Part shown: positions 8,279 to 17,545 of the stretch, one piece after another
How the letters are laid out: every line of letters starts with the position of its first letter
How positions within the stretch are numbered: the stretch's first letter is position 1
From: Lentzea terrae
GTDB lineage: Bacteria; Actinomycetota; Actinomycetes; Mycobacteriales; Pseudonocardiaceae
Direction: 5' to 3'
Assembly: GCF_003265345.1 (NCBI RefSeq)
Contig: NZ_QFWW01000030.1
Coordinates: forward strand, 186,001-250,000
DNA: 64,000 nucleotides
Notes under the pieces: model-generated
Database searches by the model: none
What the model was told of the DNA's origin: nothing
Seen by the model: the letters and a program-made list of their open reading frames with translations, nothing else
Translations under genes and position numbers: made by a program

Positions 8279-9256
8279 ATGGGTACGAGCTGGAGACGTG
8301 CGGCAGCGGTCGTGGCCGCCGGACTGGTGCTCGCGGGATGTGGTCAGGGCGCGAAGAACGCGGGTGGCGGCAACGACACCGTGGCCAAGCTCGAGATCAT
8401 GGCCCCCGCCGACCCCGGCGGCGGCTGGGACCAGACGGCGCGGTCCATGCAGTCGGCCGTGTCCGGAGCGAAGCTCGCCGGATCCGTGCAGGTCACCAAC
8501 GTCGGCGGTGCCGGAGGCACGGTCGGCCTGCAGAAGCTCTCGAACGAGCGCTCCGAGTCGTTCCTGATGATCACCGGCCTGGTCATGGTCGGCGCGGTGG
8601 AGACGAACAAGGCGAAGACCCGCCTGGAGGACACCACGCCCATCGCCAGGCTCACGGCGGAGGACGAGGTCGTCGTGGTGCCGGCGGACTCGCCGCACAA
8701 GACGATCGACGACCTGCTGAAGGCCGTGGACGAGAAGGGCAAGGGCGTGTCGATCACCGGCGGTTCGGCCGGCGGCACCGACCACATCCTCGCGGGGATG
8801 CTGCTCAAGGCGAAGAACATCGACGCGGCCAAGCTGAACTACGTGCCCTACTCCGGCGGCGGCGAGTCGCTGGCGGCGTTGCTGGGCAAGAAGGTCGACG
8901 CGGGCATCTCGGGTGTCGGCGAGTACCGGGAGCAGATCAAGGCCGGCAAGCTGCGCGCACTGGCCACGTCCGGGCCGAACGCGCACGCGGACCTGAACGC
9001 ACCGACCCTCAAGGAACTGGGCGTCGAACTGATCAACTGGCGTGGTGTGGTGGCGCCCGGCGGGATCTCCGCGGCGGCCAAGGACCGGCTCACCAAGCTC
9101 GTCACCGACATGCACGCGAGCCAGCAGTGGAAGGACGAGCTCACCAAGAAGGGCTGGTCCGACACCTTCCTCACCGGCTCGGAGTTCTCCACGTTCCTGT
9201 CCAAGGAGATCGGTCGCGTGAAGCCGGCGCTGCAGGACATCGGGCTCATCAAGTGA
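8279..9256 (+). CDS. tctC: tripartite tricarboxylate transporter substrate-binding lipoprotein
   Basis: The 325-residue protein has a lipoprotein signal (RRAAAVVAAGLVLAGCGQG, lipobox LAGC). The body is that of TctC/Bug-type solute receptors: APADPGGGWDQTARSMQ in the N-terminal lobe, NVGGAGGTVGLQKL, then SITGGSAGGTDHILAGMLL and VPYSGGGESLAALLGKKVDAGISG around the ligand cleft. It captures a carboxylate outside the membrane and passes it to the TctB/TctA pair. ATG 8279 follows a purine-rich ribosome binding site (GAGGCGAGGAG). The stop overlaps the tctB start. The actual substrate is unknown. Confidence 0.92.
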   Translation: MGTSWRRAAAVVAAGLVLAGCGQGAKNAGGGNDTVAKLEIMAPADPGGGWDQTARSMQSAVSGAKLAGSVQVTNVGGAGGTVGLQKLSNERSESFLMITGLVMVGAVETNKAKTRLEDTTPIARLTAEDEVVVVPADSPHKTIDDLLKAVDEKGKGVSITGGSAGGTDHILAGMLLKAKNIDAAKLNYVPYSGGGESLAALLGKKVDAGISGVGEYREQIKAGKLRALATSGPNAHADLNAPTLKELGVELINWRGVVAPGGISAAAKDRLTKLVTDMHASQQWKDELTKKGWSDTFLTGSEFSTFLSKEIGRVKPALQDIGLIK

Positions 9257-9744
9257 TTGCCGAGAAGGTCGAGGAGTACGTGTTCGGCGGTCTGGTCGCG
9301 GCGATCGGGGTCTTCACCCTGGTCGACGCGACCACGATCGCCGCGCGCGACGACAACGCGGTCGGACCGCGTGCTTTCCCTTATGCCGTAGGGGCTCTGC
9401 TCCTCGTCACGGGTGTGCTGACGATCATCGCCACCGTCCGCGGCAAGCTCGGCGAGGCGGAGGAGGGTGAGGACGTCGACGCCGGCGTCCGCACCGACTG
9501 GATCACCGTGGCCAAGCTCGTCGCGGTGCTGATCGCCCACCTGGTGCTGATCGACCTGGTCGGCTGGCCGGTCGCGGCGGCGGTGCTGTTCTTCGGCGCG
9601 GCCTGGACGCTCGGCGCGGTGTGGTGGCGCGCGTTGCCGATCGCGGTGGTGCTGGCGTTGATCGTGCAGGTGGTGTTCGCGTACGGGCTGGGCCTGTCGC
9701 TGCCCGCCGGGATCTTCGAAGGGGTGCCGTTCCTCGATGGGTGA
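9253..9744 (+). CDS. tctB: tripartite tricarboxylate transporter small membrane subunit
   Basis: The protein is 163 residues with four hydrophobic helices, as expected of TctB: the first at [19 protein letters not shown], the second around [19 protein letters not shown], then two more from [16 protein letters not shown] to the end. It begins with GTG at 9253, in a GTGA overlap with tctC, and ends 8 bases inside tctA. The long open frame that contains it extends far upstream, but only this part is a real gene. TctB is the small integral subunit of the secondary carboxylate transporter. Confidence 0.88.
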   Translation: MIAEKVEEYVFGGLVAAIGVFTLVDATTIAARDDNAVGPRAFPYAVGALLLVTGVLTIIATVRGKLGEAEEGEDVDAGVRTDWITVAKLVAVLIAHLVLIDLVGWPVAAAVLFFGAAWTLGAVWWRALPIAVVLALIVQVVFAYGLGLSLPAGIFEGVPFLDG

Positions 9745-11233
9745 CCTCACCGCACTGCTGGAGGGTTTCGCGACCGCCGCGCAACCCGTGTACCTGCTGT
9801 ACGCGCTGCTCGGCGTCACGCTCGGCACCGCTGTCGGCGTGCTGCCCGGCATCGGGCCGGCGATGACGGTGGCGTTGCTGCTGCCGTTGACCTACACGCT
9901 CGACCCGACCGCGGCGCTGATCATCTTCGCGGGCATCTACTACGGCGGTATGTACGGCGGGTCGACGACGTCGATCCTGCTGAACACCCCCGGCGAGTCG
10001 GCCTCCATCGTGACCGCCTTGGAGGGCAACCGAATGGCCAGGGCCGGCCGTGGCGCGGCGGCACTCGCCACGGCGGCGATCGGCTCGTTCGTGGCAGGCA
10101 CGATCGCGACCGTGCTGCTGACGTTGCTGGCACCGTCCATCGCGGACATCGCGGTGACGCTCGGGCCGGCGGATTACGTGGCGCTGATGGTGGTGGCGTT
10201 CACGACCGTGGCCGCACTGCTCGGGTCTTCACCGGTGCGCGGCCTGGCGTCGTTGGGCCTCGGGCTCTTCATCGGCCTGGTCGGCACCGACACGCTGACC
10301 GGGCAGCAGCGGTTCACCTTGGGCGTGCCGACGCTGTCCGACGGCATCGACGTGGTCGTGGTGGCGGTCGGCGTGTTCGCGGTGGGCGAGGCGCTGTACG
10401 TGGCGGCACGGCTGCGGCACGGGCCGATCGAGGTGATCCCGGTCGGCGGCAAGTGGATGACCCGGGAGTTCTGGTCGCGGTCCTGGAAACCGTGGCTGCG
10501 CGGCACCTTCATCGGGTTCCCGATCGGCACCGTGCCCGCTGGTGGCGCGGACGTGTCGACGTTCCTGTCGTACGCGGCCGAGAAGAAGCTGTCGAAGCGG
10601 CCGGAGGAGTTCGGCAAGGGCGCGATCGAGGGCGTGGCGGGCCCGGAGGCAGCCAACAACGCGGCAGCGGCGGGCGTTCTCGTGCCGTTGCTGACGCTGG
10701 GCCTGCCGACGACTGCGACGGCGGCGGTGATCGTGGCGGCGTTCCAGAGCTACGGCATCCAGCCGGGACCGTTGCTGTTCACCAACAACTCGGCGATGGT
10801 CTGGGCGCTGATCGCGTCGCTGTACATCGGCAACGTGATGCTGCTCGTGCTGAACCTGCCGCTGGTGAAGATCTGGGTGAAGGTGCTGCAGATCCCACGG
10901 CCGTACCTGTACGCCGGGATCCTGCTGTTCGCGGCGCTGGGCACCTACGCGGTGAACTTCGTGGTGGACGACCTGGTCGTGCTGCTGGTGATCGGTGTGG
11001 CCGGGTTCTTCATGCGGCGCCACGGTTATCCGGTCGCCCCGCTGGTCGTGGGCATGATCCTCGGGCCGATGGCGGAAGAGCAGTTGCGCCGCACGTTGCA
11101 GATCAGCGAGGGCTCGCTCACCGCGCTGGTCGCGAGTCCGTTCGCGGCGGTCGCGTACAGCGTGCTCGTCGTGATCCTGGTGGTGGCGACGGTGCTGCGG
11201 TTGCGGCGCAAGAAGGTGGCTGCCTCGGTGTAA
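9737..11233 (+). CDS. tctA: tripartite tricarboxylate transporter large permease subunit
   Basis: This 498-residue polytopic membrane protein has the TctA signatures [20 protein letters not shown] (residues 35-55), [22 protein letters not shown] (about 75-95) and the mirrored half with [27 protein letters not shown] (about 300-325). The duplicated PGIG / PEAANNA layout is typical of the full-length subunit, which forms the transport path driven by an ion gradient. It completes the tctCBA operon that faces the CitA/CitB-type sensor pair. Confidence 0.93.
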   Translation: MGDLTALLEGFATAAQPVYLLYALLGVTLGTAVGVLPGIGPAMTVALLLPLTYTLDPTAALIIFAGIYYGGMYGGSTTSILLNTPGESASIVTALEGNRMARAGRGAAALATAAIGSFVAGTIATVLLTLLAPSIADIAVTLGPADYVALMVVAFTTVAALLGSSPVRGLASLGLGLFIGLVGTDTLTGQQRFTLGVPTLSDGIDVVVVAVGVFAVGEALYVAARLRHGPIEVIPVGGKWMTREFWSRSWKPWLRGTFIGFPIGTVPAGGADVSTFLSYAAEKKLSKRPEEFGKGAIEGVAGPEAANNAAAAGVLVPLLTLGLPTTATAAVIVAAFQSYGIQPGPLLFTNNSAMVWALIASLYIGNVMLLVLNLPLVKIWVKVLQIPRPYLYAGILLFAALGTYAVNFVVDDLVVLLVIGVAGFFMRRHGYPVAPLVVGMILGPMAEEQLRRTLQISEGSLTALVASPFAAVAYSVLVVILVVATVLRLRRKKVAASV

Positions 11234-11276
11234 CGCTTGGTGCCGAACGACGATCTTGAGGCGTGGGAGGACAACG

Positions 11277-13976
11277 GTGATCCGGCGGCCCCGGCTCGAG
11301 GGGCTGCTCTGCACGACGAGGCTCACGACTCTCGTCGCACCTGCCGGTTACGGCAAAACGACGCTGCTGACGCAAGCGCACACCGACCGTCCGGTGGTGT
11401 GGCACACCTGCCAGGAAGGCCATCGGCTGTTGCAGCCGATGGCCTCTGCGTTGGCGGCCGGCTGGACCAGCGTTCCGGCGGTGTCCGGTGAAGACGAGTC
11501 CGGGCGGGCACAGGCGATGGCCGGACTGCTGGCCGACGCCTGGCCAGAGGACGTGCTGATCGTCCTGGACGACATTCATGTGCTGAGACGAGAAGATTCG
11601 GCCGTTCAGCTGCTGGAGGCGCTCTGCCTGCAGCTGCCGCCGACCGCCCGACTGGTCTTCTCCGGACGGACGCTGCCGCCGTTCTCGTTGCGGCGCTTGA
11701 AGGTCGACGGCGAGCTGACCGAGATCACCGCTGCCCAACTGGCGTTCACCGCGGAGGAGACCACCGTGGTCGCTGGGCACGACGTGCACGACGTCACCGG
11801 CGGGTGGCCGATCGCGGTACGGCTGGTCGCGGAGACGGGCACCGTCGAGGAGCTCGCCGACCTGGTGGACGAAGTCGTTGGCAGAGAACCGGAACAGACG
11901 CGCTCACTGCTGCGGGCCGCTGCGGCGTTCGATCGATTCACGACGGATCTTCTGGTGGAGCTGGGACATTCCGGCGCTCCGGTGATCCTGCCGGACCTCG
12001 CTCGGCGCGGGTTGTTCGTGGAACACGTCCGGGCGGAACCGGGGTGGTTCACGCTCGTGCCGTTGGCGCGGGAGTACCTGGAGCCCGCTAGCGGCGTGCA
12101 TCGGACGGCGGCGAGGTGGTTCGGGGAGCGTGGCGAGTACGTGCGTGCGGTGGATTCCCTTGCCGAGCTGGAGGATTGGCCTGGCGTCACCGCGTTGCTC
12201 GACGACGTGTTGCGAACCGGTGGCGCGGACGCGGTGCTGGGGGCCACGGGTCTGGTGCCGGAAGACCAGCGCACGGCCGAGGTGTGGCAGCTCGAAGGTG
12301 TGGCGCACCAACTGCGCGGCGAGTGGCGGCAGGCGGCGGACCGGTTCACGAAGGCCACCGAGAACGGGCTGACCGCCGAACTGGCCTGGCGGATGGCGTG
12401 GATCCAGCACCTGCGCGGCGGACCGCGGGACGCGTTGAAGATCTGCGAGGAGTGCGCGGACAGCTCGGATCCGATGCTGCTCAGCACTGCGGCGAGCGCG
12501 CACTGGGCGTTGGGTGACCTCGAAGCGGCGGAGGCGAAGGCGACACAGGCGCTGGAGACCGCGACCACCGACGGCGCGATCGGCACCGCGCACACCGTCC
12601 TCGCGATGGTCGCTGCGGCACAAGGAAAGCGCGACGAGCTGACCGAGCACTACGACATCGCGCTGGACCACGCGCAGAAGGCCGGTGACGTGCTCGGCGT
12701 GATCCGCATCCGGTCGAACCGGGCGTCACATCACGTCGAGGCGGGTGAGCACCGGGCGGCGTTGCGGGAGATCGACGAGATGCTGCCGCTCGCGGACGTC
12801 ACGGGGTTCGCGACGTACCGTGCGATCGGGCTGCACAACCGCGGTGAGGCGTTGCTCGGGCTCGGCCGGTTGGACGAGGCCGCAGCGGATTTTCACGCGG
12901 CGCAGAAGGTGTTCGACCAGGCGGGGAGTTGGCTCGCAGCGGCACCGTTGGTGTACCTGGGCGAGGTCCACCGGCTGCGGGGCGACCGGGCGTTGGCGGC
13001 GTTCGCGCTGCAGGAGGCGCTGCGGCTGGCGTCCGCCAAGAACACCGTGCCGCACATGCTGCTGGCGCACGTCGGACTGGCCGAGCTGTTCTCCGACGAC
13101 GACCCGGAACTGGCTCGTGAGCACGCCCGCAAAGCGTTGGAGCTGGGCGAAAGCGTGGCGGCACTGCTCGTGTTGGCGTGGCTCGACGAGGCCAAGGACC
13201 TGTGCCAGGAGGCGGCGGAGATCGCGACACGGCGCGGTGACCGGGCCGGGTTCGCACGTTCGTTGCAGGTGCGGGGGCAGTTGGAACGCGACTCCGTGCT
13301 GCTCGACCAGGCGCTGACGTTGTGGCGCGAGATCGGCAACCCGCTCGGCGAGGTGCGGGTGCGCACGGCTCAGGCCGCGCTGGTCGGTGGTGCCGCTGGT
13401 GAGCAACTCGCCGGTGCGGCACGGCAGCAGGCCGCGGATCTCGGTGCGCGCGTGCTCGCCGAAGCCGCGGCGGTGGTGGCCGAGACCTGCCGCAAAGCGA
13501 GCCGGCCGGAGCTGTTCATCCAGACGCTGGGCGGGTTCCGGGTGTTGCGCGACGGCGAACCGCTGCCGCCCGCCGTGTGGCAGTCGCGCAAGGCCCGTGA
13601 CCTCGTGAAGATCCTCATCGCCCGGCGCGGGCGGCCTATCACCCGTGAGGCGCTGGGAAACCTGCTGTGGCCGGACGAGGAACCGGAGAAGGTGGCGAAC
13701 CGCCTGGCCGTCGCGTTGTCCACCGCTCGCAGCGTTCTTCGCGCGGGCACGGGAATCGTGGCCGAGGGTGACGCGATCCGGCTCGACCCGGACGTCCTGC
13801 CCGTCGACGTGGTCGCATTTCTCGCCGATGCACGGGCCGGACTTGCTGCCGCACAACGGAACTCGTCCGAGGCGCAGTCGCTGCTGGCGGCCGCCGAGTC
13901 CGCGTACCACGGCGACTTCCTGGAGGAGGACCCGTACGAGGACTGGCCGGGCGACTTCGCGAGGAAGCCCGGTTGA
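11277..13976 (+). CDS. large ATPase/TPR/SARP-type transcriptional regulator (frame broken near the 3' end)
   Basis: From the N-terminus this protein has a P-loop (APAGYGKTTLL), a Walker B (VLIVLDDIHVL), a MalT/LuxR-type ATPase region, about 400 residues of TPR-like helical repeats, and an OmpR-like winged helix (FIQTLGGFRVLRDGEPLP, then LWPDEEPEKVANRLAVALS). A bacterial transcriptional activation domain starts after it but stops prematurely at 13976. The domain resumes at once in another frame (13973-14233). GTG 11277 was chosen because GGGAGG lies 6 bases upstream. Such proteins switch on nearby operons or secondary metabolism. The target is unknown; tctA directly upstream is on the same strand. 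Confidence 0.82.
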   Translation: MIRRPRLEGLLCTTRLTTLVAPAGYGKTTLLTQAHTDRPVVWHTCQEGHRLLQPMASALAAGWTSVPAVSGEDESGRAQAMAGLLADAWPEDVLIVLDDIHVLRREDSAVQLLEALCLQLPPTARLVFSGRTLPPFSLRRLKVDGELTEITAAQLAFTAEETTVVAGHDVHDVTGGWPIAVRLVAETGTVEELADLVDEVVGREPEQTRSLLRAAAAFDRFTTDLLVELGHSGAPVILPDLARRGLFVEHVRAEPGWFTLVPLAREYLEPASGVHRTAARWFGERGEYVRAVDSLAELEDWPGVTALLDDVLRTGGADAVLGATGLVPEDQRTAEVWQLEGVAHQLRGEWRQAADRFTKATENGLTAELAWRMAWIQHLRGGPRDALKICEECADSSDPMLLSTAASAHWALGDLEAAEAKATQALETATTDGAIGTAHTVLAMVAAAQGKRDELTEHYDIALDHAQKAGDVLGVIRIRSNRASHHVEAGEHRAALREIDEMLPLADVTGFATYRAIGLHNRGEALLGLGRLDEAAADFHAAQKVFDQAGSWLAAAPLVYLGEVHRLRGDRALAAFALQEALRLASAKNTVPHMLLAHVGLAELFSDDDPELAREHARKALELGESVAALLVLAWLDEAKDLCQEAAEIATRRGDRAGFARSLQVRGQLERDSVLLDQALTLWREIGNPLGEVRVRTAQAALVGGAAGEQLAGAARQQAADLGARVLAEAAAVVAETCRKASRPELFIQTLGGFRVLRDGEPLPPAVWQSRKARDLVKILIARRGRPITREALGNLLWPDEEPEKVANRLAVALSTARSVLRAGTGIVAEGDAIRLDPDVLPVDVVAFLADARAGLAAAQRNSSEAQSLLAAAESAYHGDFLEEDPYEDWPGDFARKPG

Positions 13977-14233
13977 TCTACCTGCAGGTCGTGCAGGTGC
14001 TCGCCGCACGGGCCGAGTCCGGTGGGGAGTACGCGCTGGCCAGCAGGTACTGCCTGCGCGTACTGGAACGCGACCCGTACGACGAGCCCGCGCACCTGAT
14101 GCTGGTGCGCGTCCTCGCCGCCGGAGGGAGTCACGGCGAGGCGAGGAGGTGTTACCAGACCTACGTCACGCGGATGCGCGAGATCGAGGTCGACCCGCGC
14201 CCATTTACTGCGAGCACACGACGTAGGGCGTGA
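13973..14233 (+). pseudogene. displaced C-terminus of the SARP-type regulator (BTAD domain)
   Basis: The 86 codons read LIYLQVVQVLAARAESGGEY, RYCLRVLERDPYDEPAHLML and ARRCYQTYVTRMREIEVDPR, which is the second half of a bacterial transcriptional activation domain and directly continues the preceding regulator after a -1 shift (REEARL would join DF). The fragment has no ribosome binding site, though its TTG overlaps the upstream TGA (TTGA), so coupled restart cannot be excluded. It ends 29 bases inside the convergent secreted-protein gene. The likeliest explanation is one mutation or one sequencing error in a single gene of about 985 codons. Confidence 0.75.
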
Positions 14234-14951
14234 TCGACCAGCGAATGGCCTGGCCGTCCGGCGCCTCGCCGGAGACGACCGCGACGGGCCCGACCGGCAG
14301 GACGCCGTCGATGACCGCGCCGCCGACCGCACCGCCGGCGCTGACCGCCTGCTCGTCTTCCTGACAGGCAACGGACTTCGAGGCGGTCTTGGTCAGCACG
14401 ACCGAGGAGGTTCCGCCGCGCAGCACCAGCCCCGGCCTGCTGCCACAGATCGCGTGGGCGGTGACGGTGGCGGCGTCGGGCGCCTCGACCAGCGCACCCT
14501 TGAGGTTGGTCTTCGGCGCGATCCTGGTCAGGTGCACGCCGTCGGTCTCGCCCGCGACGCCGAGCGCCTTCTGGTTGCCGGGGCAGGCCGCCTCGGCGTT
14601 CTTCGTGCTGCTCATGGACACCAGCGTGAACTCGCCGGGCACGCAGTTCGCCCTGACCTTCACCGTCCACGGCTGCGCGGTCCCCGCCCCGTGCTCGACC
14701 GCGGTGACCTCCACGCTGCTGAGGTCCGCGCTCGGGCGCACCCGCGTGACCGCCGTCCGCTGACCGGTCACCGAACCCCCGGTGCCGACGACCTTCGTGC
14801 CGCTCGGGCAGCTGACCGAGACGGTCTTGTTCACCGACGAGGCCGCGCTGGTGTTCTGCACCTGCACGACCTCGTCGGTGGCCGCGTTCGCCACGGCCGG
14901 GCCCGTCAAGCTCAGCACGAACAGCGCCGTGCTCATCACCTTCGCGTTCAT
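14205..14951 (-). CDS. secreted protein of unknown function with duplicated beta units
   Basis: The protein is 248 residues with a Sec signal peptide (MSTALFVLSLTGPAVANAAT). The mature part has two related stretches, each with a cysteine and a glycine-rich turn (SVSCPSGTKVVGTGGSV / AACPGNQKALGVAGET) and a third near the end (VACQEDEQAVSAGGAVGGAV). This suggests three internal repeats of one beta-rich module, each beginning with C-x4-5-A/V. I do not recognise the family. ATG 14951 was chosen because the signal peptide begins there. It is followed on the same strand by another exported protein. Confidence 0.65.
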   Translation of the reverse strand: MNAKVMSTALFVLSLTGPAVANAATDEVVQVQNTSAASSVNKTVSVSCPSGTKVVGTGGSVTGQRTAVTRVRPSADLSSVEVTAVEHGAGTAQPWTVKVRANCVPGEFTLVSMSSTKNAEAACPGNQKALGVAGETDGVHLTRIAPKTNLKGALVEAPDAATVTAHAICGSRPGLVLRGGTSSVVLTKTASKSVACQEDEQAVSAGGAVGGAVIDGVLPVGPVAVVSGEAPDGQAIRWSITPYVVCSQ

Positions 14952-14991
14952 GGTCCGAAGGATGCCGAGCCCGCTTAAAGCGGTCTTAAGG

Positions 14992-15795
14992 TCAGGGACA
15001 GCTGACCAGAACGTCGCCGTCCGCGGCGTCGAGGCAGGTGTCCACGCCAAGGCCTCCGTTGAGCGTGTCGTTGCCGGCGAGACCCCAGATGAGGTCGTTG
15101 GCGCCGAGCGCGAGGATGTTGTTGACCGCCGCGCTGCCGACCAGGTGGTCGACGAAGTTGGTGCCGGTCAGGTTCTCGACGTCGCTCGCGACGTAGTCCT
15201 TCAACGCCAGCGTGTCGTAGCCGTCGTCGGTGCCGGAGCCGATGGTCACCGAGACACCCGAGTTCGGGTGCAGGGCGCTGCCGCTGTTGTAGTCGGCGCG
15301 GTCCGTGCCGGCACCGCCGTACACGGACACGCCACCGCGCTTCGGCCGCAACGTGTCGGTGCCGTCGCCACCGCTGATCGTGCCCTTCGCGCGCGTCTCG
15401 ATGACGTCGTTGCCCGCCTCGCCGTACACGTACGCCGGCATCGCGTCGGCGTTGGTGTTGTCGTACGTGACGTTGATGCGGTCGTTGAGGTCGCCCGCGT
15501 TGACCCGGACGGAGGTGATCAGCTTCGTGGTGCCGGACTCGTAGTTGCACCGCACGATGTCGCCGCTCAGCGAACAGCCGGCGCCGACGGCGAGCAGGTC
15601 ACCGGAGTCGGTGACGGTGAGCCGGTGGCTCGCCGACTCCATGCCGATCACGATGTTGTTCGTCTTGCCGGGCTCGGCCTCGATGACCAGCTGGTGGTTC
15701 AGCACGTACACGGTCGTGTGGGGTGCGGCGTGCGCGACGGCGGGCATGGCGACCGCGGCGAGGGCGGCGGCACCGAGACCGATGAGCATTCTCAT
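14992..15795 (-). CDS. secreted calcium-binding (RTX-like) repeat protein
   Basis: The 267-residue precursor starts with a signal peptide (MRMLIGLGAAALAAVAMPAVAHA). The mature protein has hemolysin-type nonapeptide units: YGEAGNDVIE, SGGDGTDTL, YGGAGTDRADY and, near the end, WGLAGNDTLNGGLGVDTC. These GGxGxD loops bind calcium and build a parallel beta roll. No catalytic domain is visible, so a surface, matrix or binding role is more likely than a toxin. AAGGGGAGAAAC just before ATG 15795 supports that start. Two cysteines at the end may form a disulfide. Confidence 0.8.
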   Translation of the reverse strand: MRMLIGLGAAALAAVAMPAVAHAAPHTTVYVLNHQLVIEAEPGKTNNIVIGMESASHRLTVTDSGDLLAVGAGCSLSGDIVRCNYESGTTKLITSVRVNAGDLNDRINVTYDNTNADAMPAYVYGEAGNDVIETRAKGTISGGDGTDTLRPKRGGVSVYGGAGTDRADYNSGSALHPNSGVSVTIGSGTDDGYDTLALKDYVASDVENLTGTNFVDHLVGSAAVNNILALGANDLIWGLAGNDTLNGGLGVDTCLDAADGDVLVSCP

Positions 15796-15942
15796 GCTGT
15801 TTCTCCCCTTGGTGGTGTGTTGCGTTGCGGGGAAGAGCCTGCTCAGCGGTCTTTCGGCCACCTTTGGGTGGTTTTAGGGCTGTCTTTCTGCTGACAGCAG
15901 AACCGTGGTTTGCGGTGGTCGCCGTGCTGTCACCATGAGGAA

Positions 15943-16293
15943 ATGGCGGAGATCCTGGACTTCAAGCGCGCTGTCGAACCGTTGTGGCGTGAGGCCCTGG
16001 GCCGCAAGCTGCGCGAGACCAGGGAGGCGCGCGGCGACCGCCTGGTCGACGTGGCCGAACGGGCGGGCATCTCGGTGCAGTACCTGTCCGAGATCGAGCG
16101 CGGCCGCAAGGAACCGTCCAGCGAGATGATCGCCGCCGTCACCGGTGCGCTGGAGATCGACCTGGCCGACCTGCTGATCGGTGTCGCCGGCCAGGTCCGT
16201 CACGTCCAGCAGGTTCAGCACTTCCACACCTCGCGTCCCTCCGGACGGCCGTCCGGCCCGGTGGCGATGGGCGTGCTGGTGGCTGTCGCCTAA
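15943..16293 (+). CDS. XRE-family regulator, ClgR/PopR-like
   Basis: This 116-residue protein has a classical XRE helix-turn-helix at residues 20-80 (LRETREARGDRLVDVAERAGISVQYLSEIERGRKEPSSEMIAAV). The layout (short N-terminal extension, HTH, short tail ending in a hydrophobic -VAMGVLVAVA) is like the ClgR/PopR activators of clpP operons in actinobacteria. It converges on two clpP genes and overlaps the second one's end, which supports that role. The exposed small hydrophobic C-terminus may make it a Clp substrate, as known for ClgR and PopR; that is inference. ATG 15943 follows TGAGGA. Confidence 0.78.
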   Translation: MAEILDFKRAVEPLWREALGRKLRETREARGDRLVDVAERAGISVQYLSEIERGRKEPSSEMIAAVTGALEIDLADLLIGVAGQVRHVQQVQHFHTSRPSGRPSGPVAMGVLVAVA

Positions 16294-16877
16294 CGCTGCT
16301 CGAGCACCTGGTCCGCCAGCCCGTACTCGACGGCGCCCACAGCGTCGAACACGCGGTCCCGATCGGTGTCGTGACGCAGTTCGGTCACGCTCCGGCCGGT
16401 GTGCCGCGACAGGATGTCCTCCAGCTGCGTGCGCACCCGCACCACCTCGTCCGCCGCGAGGATCAGGTCGGGGATCGCACCACGCCCCTGCGCCGCGGGC
16501 TGGTGCAGCACGACCCTGCTGTGCGGCAACACGGCCCTGCGCCCTTCCGCCCCCGCCGCAAGCAACACCGCGCCCGCCGCAACCGCTTGCCCCACGCACG
16601 TGGTCGCCACCGGCGCCTTGATGTAGCGCATGGTGTCGTAGAGCGCGAGCATCGCCGACGGATCCCCGCCCTCGCAGTTGATGTAGAGGTTGATCTCCAA
16701 GTCCGGGTTGTCGGACTCGAGGTGCAACAACTGGGCGATCAACGCGTTGGCGACCCCGGAGTCGATCCCGGTGCCGAGGTAGACGATCCGCGAGCTGAGC
16801 AGGTGCGAGTAGACGTCCATGATCCGCTCGCCGCGCGCGTCCCGCGTGATGACGTTGGGAATGGTGTAAGTGCTCAT
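16290..16877 (-). CDS. ClpP-family subunit lacking the catalytic serine
   Basis: The 195-residue protein has the ClpP fold and good alignment along its length: INCEGGDPSAMLALYDTM, VGQAVAAGAVLLAAGAEGRRAVLPHSRVVLHQP, and YGLADQVLEQR at the end. The residue aligned with catalytic Ser98 of ClpP (in GQA-x-S) is Ala100, encoded at 16578-16580. The catalytic His (His125) and an Asp-containing TDRDRVF segment are retained. It is therefore predicted to be inactive on its own and to assemble with the active neighbour. Its start overlaps that gene's stop (ATGA). The pair resembles the clpP3-clpP4 operons of actinobacteria. Confidence 0.88.
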   Translation of the reverse strand: MSTYTIPNVITRDARGERIMDVYSHLLSSRIVYLGTGIDSGVANALIAQLLHLESDNPDLEINLYINCEGGDPSAMLALYDTMRYIKAPVATTCVGQAVAAGAVLLAAGAEGRRAVLPHSRVVLHQPAAQGRGAIPDLILAADEVVRVRTQLEDILSRHTGRSVTELRHDTDRDRVFDAVGAVEYGLADQVLEQR

Positions 16878-17488
16878 GCGACGGCCCCCGAGTGCAGTCC
16901 CAGCTTGTGCGTGCGAACGGGCACCACCTGTGCGAGGTCGCTCACGACGTGGTCGATGAACCCGTACTCGAGCGCCTGTCCGGTGGTGAACCACCTGTCG
17001 TGCAACGAGTCGGTGAAGATCCGGTCGAACGGCTGCCCGGTGTCCTCGGCGATCAGCCCGAGCACGGTGTCCCTGGTGTGCCGCAGGTCGTCCGCCTGCA
17101 CCTCGACCTCGACAGCCGAGCCACCGATGCCCGCACTCCCCTGGTGCATCAGAATCCGCGCGTGCGGCAACGCGAACCGCTTCCCCTTGGTACCGGCGGA
17201 AAGCAGGAACTGCCCGGCACTGCACGCGAGCCCCAGCGCCAACGTCGCGACCTCACACGGCACCAACCGCATCACGTCCCGGATAGCCAGCATCGCGGGC
17301 ACCGAACCGCCCGGCGAGTGGATCCACAACGCGATGTCCTGCCGCGGATCCTCAGCCGCCAACGACAGCATCTGCGTCGCGAGCACCGTCCCGTTGTCGT
17401 CGTCGAGCGCGCCGTCGAGGATCAACACCCGCTGACCGAAGAACCGTTCCCTCAGCCCGGGGCTGAAGAGCCTCTCGTTGTTCGTCAT
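16874..17488 (-). CDS. clpP: ATP-dependent Clp protease proteolytic subunit (active-site intact)
   Basis: This 204-residue ClpP has the catalytic serine at Ser90 (LALGLACSAGQFLLSAGTKG) and the catalytic histidine at His115 (ALPHARILMHQ), plus the oxyanion-loop motif IHSPGGSVPAMLAI. It should cut unfolded proteins delivered by a Clp ATPase. It is the first gene of a two-gene operon with the serine-less subunit, suggesting a mixed tetradecamer. Neither the main housekeeping clpP pair nor clpX is in view, so this is probably an accessory, stress-linked set. Confidence 0.9.
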   Translation of the reverse strand: MTNNERLFSPGLRERFFGQRVLILDGALDDDNGTVLATQMLSLAAEDPRQDIALWIHSPGGSVPAMLAIRDVMRLVPCEVATLALGLACSAGQFLLSAGTKGKRFALPHARILMHQGSAGIGGSAVEVEVQADDLRHTRDTVLGLIAEDTGQPFDRIFTDSLHDRWFTTGQALEYGFIDHVVSDLAQVVPVRTHKLGLHSGAVA

Positions 17489-17545
17489 GCCAACGACGAT
17501 GCCGGTCCGCTTTGAGGGTTCGCCGCTTTCTCTGCTGTGGGCAGA

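Noticed and set aside
7171-9252. Upstream two-thirds of an 857-codon plus-strand frame ending in tctB
   Set aside because: It runs antisense to the sensor kinase and out of frame through tctC; only the last 492 bases (tctB) are a gene.
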